The translations under genes and the position numbers were made by a program. DNA of 23,117 bases from Lachnospiraceae bacterium (GTDB lineage Bacteria > Bacillota > Clostridia > Lachnospirales > Lachnospiraceae): positions 1 through 23,117 of the forward strand of contig JAFTXF010000137.1 of the NCBI GenBank assembly GCA_017461685.1. Reading direction: 5' to 3'. Below the pieces are notes generated by a model. It saw only the letters and a list, made by a program, of their open reading frames with translations. It did no database searches and had not been told where the DNA came from. Positions 1-7,202 of this stretch are shown one piece after another (position 1 is the first letter of the stretch; each line of letters opens with the position of its first letter).

Positions 1-570
1 AGACAGATATGTTTTGCCGTTTTTTCGGATATTATTACCTGTCGAATTGTAAACCGAAAGATATAACTGCCCTTTCATGGTGCCGATAAAGATTCGGATA
101 TATCTTTCACTGTCCTCCGGCTGTCTCAGACAGGCCTCCAGCGCATTGTCCAGTAAATTACCTATCATAGCACACAAATCCACTTCCGATATTTTTAAGG
201 CGGAGGGTACTGCGGCCTTGGCATTGACCGCAATTCCTTTGCTCTTAATCAGAGAAATTTTACTGTTCAAAATCGCATCTATCATAATATTTCCAGTCTT
301 TAATACCGTATCCACTGTGGTCAAATCCTGATTCAGATTACTCAGGTAATCCTCTAACTGCTGTAAATAGGGATTGTCACCGTTCAAATCTCTGGCCTGA
401 GTATTTAATGCCTTCATGGCCTGAATATGATTATGATAATCATGCCTCCAGCCCCGCATGGTTTTGTAGATATTTTCTACTTCATCGCAATGCCTGGTAA
501 TCAAATCATTCTGATACTCTGCAATGCGTCGGTCTATCAATCGTCCGAATAATAAATCAAAAAGTTTCAT
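1..570 (-). CDS. GHKL-type sensor histidine kinase, C-terminus cut off by window edge
   Basis: The 190 visible residues read without a stop off the left edge. The phosphoacceptor motif RHDYHNHIQ is at residues 42-50 (His43) and the ATP-binding N-box GNLLDNALEA at 137-146; the G-boxes would lie beyond the window. This pattern fits the AgrC/HPK10-like GHKL kinases that pair with LytTR regulators. The ATG at 570 overlaps the end of the regulator gene by 14 bp, so the pair is co-transcribed and probably translationally coupled. Only about 40 mostly charged residues precede the His motif and there are no membrane helices, so this kinase seems cytoplasmic and lacks the usual membrane sensor. Either it senses through a partner or it lost that domain. 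The family call is firm; the signal is unknown. Confidence 0.85.
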   Translation of the reverse strand, partial: MKLFDLLFGRLIDRRIAEYQNDLITRHCDEVENIYKTMRGWRHDYHNHIQAMKALNTQARDLNGDNPYLQQLEDYLSNLNQDLTTVDTVLKTGNIMIDAILNSKISLIKSKGIAVNAKAAVPSALKISEVDLCAMIGNLLDNALEACLRQPEDSERYIRIFIGTMKGQLYLSVYNSTGNNIRKNGKTYLS

Positions 571-1285
571 TGTCATACTGCCCTTTGTAATATTGAATAA
601 ATGCCTGATTCACTTTCTGATAATTGTAGCGCGAAAGAGGAATCATCATCCCGTCATCCAACACCACCTCCGTCTTGGAAATACGCTGCACATAACGCAG
701 ATTTACCAGATAAGAGCGATGAGGACGCACAAAATCCTTATTCAGCTTCTCTGCCAGCGCTCCTGCATTTTCACGCACCTGATAGGTTCCGCTCTTGGCC
801 GTGATGGTAATATAGTGGGCAAAGGACTCCGCATACATAATACTGCTCACAGGAATTCTCTGCAAAGTCTGGTCCACTTTCACCAGAAGATACTCCTCTT
901 CTTTTGTACAGTTTTGTGCTGCCCTATCCATGACAGCAAAAATTTTCTCCTCGCTCACAGGCTTTATCAAATAATGGAGGGCTGACAAATCATACCCTTC
1001 TGAAATGTAATCCGGCACAGCAGTTATAAATACAATCTGTACGCTCTCGCCCTTTTCGCGAATGCTTTTGGCCAGCTCCACACCATTAATCTCACCCATC
1101 TGAATATCCAGAAAAAGAAGGTCATAGTCTTTATTGTCCTCGTATGCAAAAAGAAACTCTTCTGCACTTGAAAAAGTTGCAATCTCCAGGACACTTTGCT
1201 TCTTTGCTGCCCACCTCTGTAGATGGTAGGTAACGTAATCAATCGCAAGTGGTTCATCATCGCAGATCGCAACTTTTAAATTCAT
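557..1285 (-). CDS. LytTR-family response regulator
   Basis: Two-domain transcription regulator of 242 residues, the usual length for LytR/AlgR/AgrA-type regulators. The receiver domain covers about residues 1-122, with acidic pair Asp9-Asp10, phosphoacceptor Asp60 (LLFLDIQM), Thr88 and Lys108 (LIKP). The LytTR DNA-binding domain covers about 134-236 and has the signature RPHRSYLVNLRYV at 188-200. It is phosphorylated by its partner kinase and binds DNA direct repeats through LytTR (family knowledge). It is the first gene of the pair; a GAGG ribosome site precedes the ATG and a good promoter lies at 1347-1375. Target genes are not evident; the MFS gene upstream has its own promoter and terminator. 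Confidence 0.93.
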   Translation of the reverse strand: MNLKVAICDDEPLAIDYVTYHLQRWAAKKQSVLEIATFSSAEEFLFAYEDNKDYDLLFLDIQMGEINGVELAKSIREKGESVQIVFITAVPDYISEGYDLSALHYLIKPVSEEKIFAVMDRAAQNCTKEEEYLLVKVDQTLQRIPVSSIMYAESFAHYITITAKSGTYQVRENAGALAEKLNKDFVRPHRSYLVNLRYVQRISKTEVVLDDGMMIPLSRYNYQKVNQAFIQYYKGQYDNETF

Positions 1286-1346
1286 GTATATACCTCGTCT
1301 TCCCTTTCGTCTCTGTACTCTAAGTAAATGAGTAATCGTTTAAAGT

Positions 1347-1375
1347 ATTATATCACTTTTCAGGCTGGCAGACAA
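1347..1375 (-). promoter_or_regulatory. Sigma-A promoter of the response regulator/kinase pair
   Basis: Read on the minus strand: -35 TTGTCT (1370-1375), a 17-nt spacer, and a consensus -10 TATAAT (1347-1352). Transcription would start near 1340, about 55 nt before the regulator ATG. Confidence 0.7.
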
Positions 1376-1490
1376 CACCAATACGCTTTAGCCGGCAATA
1401 TTTTCTACATAAAACTCTGATTGCATACGGAATAGCTCTGCATCAAGTTTGCCTCCATGAGCTTGGAAACTGTTGCTTTATCCAATTAAT
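1376..1490. other. Intergenic stretch with no recognised gene
   Basis: This is the middle of the 328-bp gap between the response regulator and the MFS gene. I see no convincing ORF or RNA here. It separates the promoter at 1347-1375 from the MFS terminator at 1491-1549. Confidence 0.5.
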
Positions 1491-1549
1491 AAACAAAAGT
1501 GCTGTAAATAGCAGCTTCTAATGCTATTCTACAACACTTCTGTTTGTTT
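1491..1549 (-). terminator. Hairpin terminator after the MFS gene
   Basis: A long imperfect inverted repeat. The arms carry TAGCA / TGCTA next to the loop and AGTGCTGTA / TACAACACT further out, flanked by A-rich and T-rich ends. On the minus strand it ends in a T-rich tail (TTTTGTTTATTAATT), about 65 nt beyond the MFS stop. It could act in both directions. Confidence 0.65.
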
Positions 1550-1613
1550 TTAAATACTTTTATTTATTTCTAAGCAAAGTCCCGCTCAACAATTATCCCT
1601 TTCTCCTATCCTT

Positions 1614-2993
1614 CTACTCATTCTCCTGCTCTTGACGCAACTTTCGATTGATATGAAACACATAGAATATCAGCCCCCATAAACCGGTAAACTGAATCAT
1701 ATTAATGTACTGCTTATTCACCATCTCAAAGCCGAACACATTCAGTACGACCCCATCCGTCCACATAATAAACTGCGTACCTAAAAACGTACCTAGTAAA
1801 GTCATCACTTGAACCAAAATTGCACACAGGCTCAAATAAGATGTGGTATTCTGTGGCGGAAGCTTCAGGTAACTCAGCTGTAAAATCGCTATATTCACAC
1901 ATGGTGAAAACATATAACAGGCAATTAAGGAAAGCACGTACATATATTGGGTAGAAGAGGTAATAAAAATATTTAATAAATATGCCAAGGAAAATCCGAT
2001 CATACCAATTCCCATTATGCTCACCCAATTCTTTCTATGTAGTAGCTTGCCCCATATTGGCGTGACAATCAGCGTAATGGGAAGACTGATCAATCCACCT
2101 AACATCATAAAGGAATATGACATTTGTACATCATCTATCAGGTATACATTAAAATGAGGTCCGATGATGGTGGAGTTAAGGGTCCACAAAAGCTGAACGG
2201 AAATCATAGTCATGTATGCCTTGTTCTTTAAAGGCTGCCCCAGCAATCTGATGCCTCTGTTATTTCTTTCATCTGCATCTTTTTCATATGGATCCTCACG
2301 TATCCAGGTATAAAACCAAATCTCTGACACTGCAAGGATCACAGCCAGAATACGCATAAGCACCAGCGCTGTAATGGTAGGTGTCATGCCAGGGAAGGAT
2401 ATAACATTATTTTCAAAAAAGTCCAAAAATACACCTGCTACATAAGCAAGGATCAGTCCCAGAAACTGACTGGACATGTTTTGAATCGTATAGAAATTGA
2501 CACGTTTTGCATAAGGAAGGCTCTGCAAATGCCAGCCAGAGAATCCCGGCGTGGTTATGGCATTTAACGTATATACCATAAACACCACTACCATAAATAC
2601 GTTCAGCATAATCTCCTTAGGCCATGGCATCAGTGGAATCACGCCTATAACCACAATATTCAGAAAATGCTGTATACCACGCAATGTCAATAACAGTGCC
2701 TTACGTCGTCCCAGCCTCTCTAATATCAAAGGGGCAAATATCTGGAAAAAACCACATACAATAATAAGCATGCTGATGCAACTGATATATACATCATCTG
2801 CATCCATTGCAAGCATTAAACTTGTAAAATACGTACTAGTCACCAGATTATTAAGCAAATTTAAGCTCAAATTACCGGCCAGAATGCCTCGCCTGCCTCT
2901 TGCTTTGCCATCACCATTCTCAACCACTGCATCATGAACTAACGAATAACCATCCTTTAAACGATATCTGACAGATTCCTTCAACGCTTTCAT
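1614..2993 (-). CDS. MFS transporter
   Basis: Integral membrane protein of 459 residues with about 12 hydrophobic segments, the size and layout of the major facilitator superfamily. A soluble head of about 35 residues is followed by helix 1 (LAGNLSLNLLNNLV). The loop after helix 2 carries the MFS-like basic motif ERLGRRKALLL at about residues 91-101. A charged central loop (REDPYEKDADERNN, about 235-250) separates the two six-helix halves. The substrate cannot be read from the sequence. The ATG is preceded by GAGAGGA at 8-9 nt. It is a single-gene unit with its own promoter (3109-3137) and terminator (1491-1549), divergent from the TIGR02206 gene. Confidence 0.85.
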   Translation of the reverse strand: MKALKESVRYRLKDGYSLVHDAVVENGDGKARGRRGILAGNLSLNLLNNLVTSTYFTSLMLAMDADDVYISCISMLIIVCGFFQIFAPLILERLGRRKALLLTLRGIQHFLNIVVIGVIPLMPWPKEIMLNVFMVVVFMVYTLNAITTPGFSGWHLQSLPYAKRVNFYTIQNMSSQFLGLILAYVAGVFLDFFENNVISFPGMTPTITALVLMRILAVILAVSEIWFYTWIREDPYEKDADERNNRGIRLLGQPLKNKAYMTMISVQLLWTLNSTIIGPHFNVYLIDDVQMSYSFMMLGGLISLPITLIVTPIWGKLLHRKNWVSIMGIGMIGFSLAYLLNIFITSSTQYMYVLSLIACYMFSPCVNIAILQLSYLKLPPQNTTSYLSLCAILVQVMTLLGTFLGTQFIMWTDGVVLNVFGFEMVNKQYINMIQFTGLWGLIFYVFHINRKLRQEQENE

Positions 2994-3083
2994 GTACGAT
3001 TCCTCTCGCCCCTGTAAAATCAGCTTCCTTGCTTCCTAACTTGTATTGCTTTGAAAGTATATATTCTGTTTCCCCTTTTCATG

Positions 3084-3100
3084 ATAGGTATATGTCCTAT
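3084..3100. promoter_or_regulatory. Candidate operator downstream of the MFS promoter
   Basis: Inverted repeat ATAGG-N7-CCTAT between the -10 box at 3109-3114 and the MFS start. The placement suits a repressor site, but the short arms make it weak. Confidence 0.3.
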
Positions 3101-3108
3101 TACCTTTG

Positions 3109-3137
3109 GTTATAATGTTTTTTTCTTCAATTGTCAA
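3109..3137 (-). promoter_or_regulatory. Sigma-A promoter of the MFS gene
   Basis: On the minus strand: consensus -35 TTGACA (3132-3137), a 17-nt spacer, and -10 TATAAC (3109-3114). The mRNA leader would be about 110 nt. Confidence 0.8.
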
Positions 3138-3222
3138 TGTATAAAATTATATTTTATTATGTACAAAATCAGACACATCATTTTATTTTGATTCACTACA
3201 GTTTCTGTCTCAGCTTATAGGG

Positions 3223-3918
3223 GTGAAACTAGCCCATATTGTACCCATCCTGCTTTTGTTTGTAGCATTATTTTTGCTCTATCGCTATCGAGAAGCATTA
3301 AGGAATTCCCCTTATGAGGTCAATTTCCGTTACATACTGGGTTTTATGCTCATCATCTGTGACATGTCCTATTATTGGCGCTTGGCAGCCTGCCCTTGGC
3401 TCTCTAAAGGTGCTGTTGCGAATCTTCCCATCGGCGTATGTGCCTGGTCAGTAATATTCTGCGCATTCATGATCATCGGAAAAAGCCAACGGCTGTTTGA
3501 CATTGCCTATTTTGGGTTGTTGTCAGGATCCTTATTTGCATTGCTGACTCCGACTCCTCTAACCTACTGCGGACCTACACGATTCCGCTATTATCAGTTC
3601 TGGTTGGAGCATACATTGGGCTATATAGCCGTTTTTTACATGATCTTTGTACTCAAGATGCGACCAAATCGTCGTTCCATTATTCGTTCCTACTGCACAT
3701 TGATAGGTCTGGCGGCATTTGCAGCCTGGGTAAATTCCATGCTTCCGGGAGCAAACTACCTCTATATGGCACGCCCGGAAAGTGCCCCTTCGGTACTGGA
3801 TATCCTGCCGCCTCATTATGGCTTGCGTATTGCAATCATAGCGGCTGTAATCACCGCAATGTTCGGTCTTGCTTATCTTCCTTGGTATATAAAGGACCGA
3901 AAAAGACCTGCAGAATAG
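3223..3918 (+). CDS. TIGR02206 (YwaF/TMEM164-like) integral membrane protein
   Basis: About 231 residues with six to seven hydrophobic helices. Family hallmarks are the early His (LAHIVP), a central segment with paired aromatic residues (DMSYYWRL), and the LPIGVCAWS segment, matching the P-x-x-x-C stretch of YwaF-like proteins. The family is widespread in Firmicutes without an assigned reaction. The start is uncertain. The given GTG follows GGG without a good ribosome site, and relatives usually have 15-20 residues before the conserved His. The same frame is open upstream to a stop at 3142 and would supply a plausible tail (FYFDSLQFLSQL), but it has no ATG, GTG or TTG start. The stop lies just before a hairpin shared with the convergent SWIM gene. 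Confidence 0.8.
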   Translation: MKLAHIVPILLLFVALFLLYRYREALRNSPYEVNFRYILGFMLIICDMSYYWRLAACPWLSKGAVANLPIGVCAWSVIFCAFMIIGKSQRLFDIAYFGLLSGSLFALLTPTPLTYCGPTRFRYYQFWLEHTLGYIAVFYMIFVLKMRPNRRSIIRSYCTLIGLAAFAAWVNSMLPGANYLYMARPESAPSVLDILPPHYGLRIAIIAAVITAMFGLAYLPWYIKDRKRPAE

Positions 3919-3926
3919 CCTTATAG

Positions 3927-3953
3927 TCAAAAAGATACACGACTTCTGTATCT
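3927..3953 (-). terminator. Terminator of the SWIM-protein gene
   Basis: Perfect 7-bp stem AGATACA / TGTATCT (3933-3939, 3947-3953) with a 7-nt loop, followed on the minus strand by TTTTTGAC. It begins inside the stop codon of the minus-strand gene. On the plus strand the tail is less T-rich, so it serves the convergent plus-strand gene at best weakly. Confidence 0.65.
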
Positions 3954-5664
3954 ACAGTCCGATTTTACTTAATTCATCCATCATTGCACTTCTCCGCTTG
4001 TATTCTACTCTCCACTGAGCTGCAATCTTTGAAGCCACTTCTTTACCACCCGGACATTTATGAATCTTCTGCAGATGTTGCATTATGTGATGATAACCCT
4101 TTCTGTCTGATACCCTTCGCACTTCATCAAAAATATATCTTTGATAACAAGCAATCACCGATTCTGGTAATACCTTTTTTATATTACTTTCATATTTGTC
4201 TAATAAATACACATTATCATTCTTCTCAATAATATTCATAATTTCTCGATAACGCTTCTCTTCGTTCAGAATCTCGCATACAAAATGTTCATTTCTGTTT
4301 GAAGCAATAATTCGATTAACTGTTTCCTCCCATTGCTCTTCTTGCCCAATTTCTGCTTTTAATGCAAGAAAATAATGCAAATCCAGATGATAATAATTCT
4401 CCAACTGGTACAATAATTCTGCACAATAATTTTCTTTTTCACCAAGCACATCATATATTTCAATTAACTGCTTACTGTACTTTTGAATTTGGTTCTGATA
4501 TGCTGTATCCATTTCCTTGCTTTCCAACAACAATTCTTTAGCTCTTACATAATCCTGTTTATTTAGGGCTTCTGCAATTTCCAATTCACGAATTGCAAAG
4601 AAATGCCTGTGCTTACTCCGATATTCCATAATCTCATCTTCCGTACAGCCTAGTTTTCTCATATATTCAATTCTTTTTATAATGACATTTTCATATCCGT
4701 AATGATTCGAATATAATCTTACACAGTCATTGCTATCTGAATGTTTGCTAATGATTTCATCTAATTCTTTTATTGTTTCTCGAATCAATTCTTCCGTTGG
4801 AAATTCTGAAGCCAAAAATTCTTGCAGATATTCCTCTATGTAATCAACCACATAACCATCTTGATGAGATTCAAACCACCTTTTCATCTTGGTTTTACCT
4901 GACTCATCACTCTTTTCTACAATCATTTTCCAACACTCGTAACACTTATCTGCCACATATGAGGAACCACCATCGGAATCATCCATATCTATATTGCCAA
5001 TACAATGAAAAACATAGTTTGTTAATTCAAACGCTTGTTCCAGATAATGACGCTCAATTAGCAATGTTACTTTTGACTGTAAAAAGTAACTTAATGCAGA
5101 AGTAAAATCTGATGCGTGATACCAGTCTACATAACCTCTACGGCTGTGGCTATGCACAATGTCCTGTATCTCATCTTTTAAAAGCAACATTTGTTTCGCA
5201 TCAAAATGTTCCGAATATGTAAGTTCCAATTGGCTTCTTAGCGAGGCATCTTCCATCACAAACCCTACCAACAGATTCCGCACTTCTTCCTCCGGAATCT
5301 TGTTTACCAGTTCCATTGCATTCTCTCTTCGCTTCGCAATTTGTTCTTTCCATGTCAATTCTTTGATTTCTATCTCCGCCTTATCTTCTTTTGCAATATC
5401 TTCATTGTATAATTCTTCTTCAAAACGAAAGAGAACTGCTGCCATGTGTTTGCAGTTATTGCCACTTTCTGCGTGAGGACAATCGCAAGTCATGTGAATC
5501 ACATTTTCTCCTGCAAGTTCTATCTCCACATGATAATCTTCTGTTCCTTTTACTTCTGCTTCTATCCTTGTTTCAGTCCTGTTAAATACTGAAACATATC
5601 CATCCTGATGATATTCTGCTCCTCGGTTTAGGATATGTGGTCTAAATAAATTATACCATTCCAT
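3952..5664 (-). CDS. SWIM zinc-finger protein
   Basis: A 570-residue protein. The N-terminal SWIM module has zinc ligands C-x-C-x8-C-x-H (Cys60, Cys62, Cys71, His73; CDCPHAESGNNCKH). The rest is long, charged and helical with a TPR-like look, including repeated helices rich in Tyr, Leu and Glu. SWIM domains are thought to bind DNA or proteins, and bacterial ones often sit beside SNF2-type helicases; no helicase is present here. I chose the ATG at 5664 because a GAGAGG site lies about 10 nt upstream; the longer GTG start at 5694 has no ribosome site. The gene is clearly more AT-rich than its neighbours, which hints at horizontal gain. A 43-codon ORF ends 5 nt before this start. Confidence 0.85.
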   Translation of the reverse strand: MEWYNLFRPHILNRGAEYHQDGYVSVFNRTETRIEAEVKGTEDYHVEIELAGENVIHMTCDCPHAESGNNCKHMAAVLFRFEEELYNEDIAKEDKAEIEIKELTWKEQIAKRRENAMELVNKIPEEEVRNLLVGFVMEDASLRSQLELTYSEHFDAKQMLLLKDEIQDIVHSHSRRGYVDWYHASDFTSALSYFLQSKVTLLIERHYLEQAFELTNYVFHCIGNIDMDDSDGGSSYVADKCYECWKMIVEKSDESGKTKMKRWFESHQDGYVVDYIEEYLQEFLASEFPTEELIRETIKELDEIISKHSDSNDCVRLYSNHYGYENVIIKRIEYMRKLGCTEDEIMEYRSKHRHFFAIRELEIAEALNKQDYVRAKELLLESKEMDTAYQNQIQKYSKQLIEIYDVLGEKENYCAELLYQLENYYHLDLHYFLALKAEIGQEEQWEETVNRIIASNRNEHFVCEILNEEKRYREIMNIIEKNDNVYLLDKYESNIKKVLPESVIACYQRYIFDEVRRVSDRKGYHHIMQHLQKIHKCPGGKEVASKIAAQWRVEYKRRSAMMDELSKIGL

Positions 5665-5669
5665 TTTTG

Positions 5670-5801
5670 CTATTCCTCTCTCATTATTTTGCACTGTATT
5701 ACTTCAAGAAAATCTATGCCAAACTCTTTCCGCTTTGAAAATATCCCATAGTTATATAAACCATCGTGATTGTTAATCATTTTTTCTAATATTATTTTCA
5801 T
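5670..5801 (-). CDS. Possible 43-residue small protein coupled to the SWIM gene
   Basis: A short ORF starting at the ATG at 5801 with a GAGG site 6 nt upstream. It ends in a TAG at 5670, five nt before the SWIM start, so its last codons form the SWIM ribosome site. The product begins MKIILEKMINN and ends QCKIMREE, with a charged middle; I recognise no domain. The spacing suggests translational coupling. It could equally be the leftover end of a decayed gene or a chance ORF in AT-rich DNA. Confidence 0.4.
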   Translation of the reverse strand: MKIILEKMINNHDGLYNYGIFSKRKEFGIDFLEVIQCKIMREE

Positions 5802-5919
5802 AATAACCTCGTTTTATTAAGCGGTCAAGTGCACTTTTATGCTTGTAAACGCTCAACAAAATCGCTTCTTGCATTCTTCTCATGACCAAAGCGGACAATT
5901 CCGCTCGAACTTTACAAAT
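5773..5919 (-). CDS. Possible Spo0E-like small protein, start unclear, perhaps decayed
   Basis: An open frame of up to 49 codons ending at 5773. The segment SALDRLIKRGYY matches the signature of Spo0E-family aspartyl-phosphate phosphatases (S-x-x-L-D-x-L-I-x-x-Y), and the preceding KVRAELSALV resembles their first helix. Such proteins dephosphorylate Spo0A-type regulators (family knowledge). There is no ATG ahead of the first helix. The in-frame options are ATT at 5919 (after GGGGATGAGGG), TTG at 5898, or ATG at 5883, the last losing helix 1. An ATG two codons further up is out of frame, so a one-base frameshift is possible. It overlaps the 43-codon ORF by 29 bp. This is a pattern match by eye, held loosely. 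Confidence 0.35.
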   Translation of the reverse strand: MCKVRAELSALVMRRMQEAILLSVYKHKSALDRLIKRGYYENNIRKND

Positions 5920-6058
5920 CCCTCATCCCCACAGGACTTGCTTGCTTTGTGCGCCGATGTGCAGCTGTAAAGCAGCCTTCCTCAGCACATCGTGCGCATC
6001 CTCGCGGAGCGTTTTTTGATTACATAGGAAAATTTTCTTTCCTATGTAATCAAAAAAC
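5890..6058. repeat. Intergenic element rich in inverted repeats
   Basis: Three inverted repeats follow each other. The first is AGCGGA-N4-TCCGCT (5890-5905). The second is a larger one with arms GATGTGC and GCACATC plus an outer GCGC/GCGC pair (about 5950-5994), enclosing a GCTG/CAGC stem. The third is a perfect 20-bp palindrome with an 8-nt loop (6011-6030 / 6039-6058). No gene explains this density. It may be a structured RNA, a dispersed repeat element, or the eroded end of a mobile element. Confidence 0.5.
6011..6058. repeat. Perfect 20-bp inverted repeat
   Basis: Arms of 20 bp (6011-6030 and 6039-6058) starting GTTTTTTGATTACAT are exact reverse complements around the loop AATTTTCT. The stem touches the rpsI terminator. 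The arms are AT-rich with T/A runs at their outer ends, so it could act as a second, bidirectional terminator. Confidence 0.8.
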
Positions 6059-6085
6059 TCCCCAGAACTGTGAAGTCCTGAGGAG
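6052..6085 (-). terminator. Terminator of the rplM-rpsI operon
   Basis: On the minus strand, an 11-bp stem CTCCTCAGGAC / GTTCTGGGGAG (two G-U pairs), a 6-nt loop, then TTTTTT. It is about 46 nt past the rpsI stop. Confidence 0.88.
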
Positions 6086-6131
6086 CCATAAATCGTATTG
6101 AATTGTCCTGAGAAGTTCCGGACTGAAATCC

Positions 6132-6524
6132 TTATCTCTTGGAGAACTGTGGTGCGCGACGAGCTGCCTTGAGACCGTATTTCTTTCTTTCTTTCATACG
6201 TGGGTCACGTGTTAAGAAGCCAGCTTTCTTGAGAACTGGTCTGAAATCTGCATCTGCCTGGCATAATGCGCGGGAAAGACCGTGACGGATTGCACCAGCC
6301 TGGCCTGTTGTACCACCGCCGTGTACGTTTACTAAAACGTCAAACTTGTCTGCTGTCTCTGTAGCAACAAGTGGCTGACGAACAATAACCTTTAAAGTAT
6401 CAAGACCAAAGTATTCGTCAATGTCTCTCTTATTGATTGTAATCTTGCCTGTACCTGGCATGATATAAACTCTTGCAATTGATTTTTTTCTTCTACCTGT
6501 GCCGTAGTTTCTATTGTTAGCCAT
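6132..6524 (-). CDS. rpsI: Ribosomal protein S9
   Basis: 130 residues, full length for bacterial S9. Family marks are GTGRRKKSIARV near the N-terminus, NVHGGGTTGQAGAIRHGLSRAL in the middle, and the conserved C-terminal tail ending FSKR, which reaches toward the ribosomal P site. It is part of the 30S subunit. The gene follows rplM after a 25-nt gap with an AAGGAGGAG ribosome site, the classic rplM-rpsI pair, and is closed by a strong terminator. Confidence 0.98.
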   Translation of the reverse strand: MANNRNYGTGRRKKSIARVYIMPGTGKITINKRDIDEYFGLDTLKVIVRQPLVATETADKFDVLVNVHGGGTTGQAGAIRHGLSRALCQADADFRPVLKKAGFLTRDPRMKERKKYGLKAARRAPQFSKR

Positions 6525-6549
6525 GATTATCTCCTCCTTTCAGACCTTA

Positions 6550-6978
6550 TTAGAATGTTAATACTTCCGGCTTCTGTGCAGCATGTGCATGCTCTGGGCC
6601 TGCATATACGTGAAGCTTCTTGTACATCTGTCTGCCTAAAGGTCCCTTTGGAAGCATACCCTTAACAGCTAATTCGATAACCTGTTCAGGCTTTCTGTTT
6701 AACTTCTCTCTTAAAGTCTGCTCTTTCATACCACCAACGTAGTCTGAGTGATGATAGTAAATCTTCTGATCTAACTTCTTACCTGTTACAGTAATCTTCT
6801 CAGCGTTGATAACAACTACATAATCGCCACAGTCACAATGTGGTGTGAATTCCGGCTTATTCTTTCCTCTTAAAATCTTTGCTACTTCTGCGGATAAACG
6901 ACCTAATGTCATACCGGTAGCATCAACTACATACCATTTTCTTTCAACCTTATCTGGGTTTGGCATAAATGTCTTCAT
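6550..6978 (-). CDS. rplM: Ribosomal protein L13
   Basis: A 142-residue 50S protein. Recognisable parts are RKWYVVDATGMTLGRLSAE at the start, then CGDYVVVINAEKI, KIYYHHSDYVGG and GMLPKGPLGRQMYKKLHVY. The ATG at 6978 is chosen because GGAGG sits at the proper distance; the upstream in-frame ATG at 6996 would swallow that site. L13 binds 23S rRNA early in assembly. It is the first gene of the rplM-rpsI operon, with a consensus promoter and a long structured leader, as expected for a gene controlled by ribosomal-protein feedback (known for L13 operons in Firmicutes; inferred here). Confidence 0.98.
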   Translation of the reverse strand: MKTFMPNPDKVERKWYVVDATGMTLGRLSAEVAKILRGKNKPEFTPHCDCGDYVVVINAEKITVTGKKLDQKIYYHHSDYVGGMKEQTLREKLNRKPEQVIELAVKGMLPKGPLGRQMYKKLHVYAGPEHAHAAQKPEVLTF

Positions 6979-7167
6979 GATTAATTCCTCCAACATGATT
7001 ACGTCTTGCGACTCGAAAATTCCTACGTCCTATCCTTCCGTGAATGTCCGGCACTTCCGGATAGCTTCAGAATAAGTAATAATATAGCTAAGCCACCGTA
7101 GGGGGTTCTACGTGTACTTTCCGGTTGGGAAGGCCGTGGGTACTGTGGCGTACGCGCTTTTCAACAA
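6979..7167 (-). promoter_or_regulatory. Structured leader of rplM-rpsI mRNA (candidate L13 leader)
   Basis: About 190 nt lie between the promoter and the rplM start. On the minus strand several stems form in order: CUUCCC/GGAAAG (7117-7132), CGUAG/CUACG (7097-7112), CUAUCC...GGAUAG enclosing GUG/CAC (7030-7064), and GUC-GCAA-GAC with a GNRA tetraloop (7003-7012) just before the ribosome site. Firmicute L13 operons are known to have autoregulatory leaders. I cannot confirm that this matches that Rfam family. Confidence 0.6.
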
Positions 7168-7173
7168 TTATCA

Positions 7174-7202
7174 ATTATATTGGAAACTTCTTCTATTGTC
7201 AA
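7174..7202 (-). promoter_or_regulatory. Strong sigma-A promoter of rplM-rpsI
   Basis: On the minus strand: perfect -35 TTGACA (7197-7202), a 17-nt spacer, and perfect -10 TATAAT (7174-7179). Transcription would start near 7167. Confidence 0.93.

Noticed and set aside
524..985. 153-codon plus-strand ORF
   Set aside because: It is the antisense shadow of the LytTR regulator, whose domains and motifs are clear on the other strand.
3081..3160. Plus-strand promoter for the TIGR02206 gene (TTGTCA with AT-rich boxes)
   Set aside because: Several AT-rich -10-like strings are possible and none has a clear pairing, so no box could be assigned.
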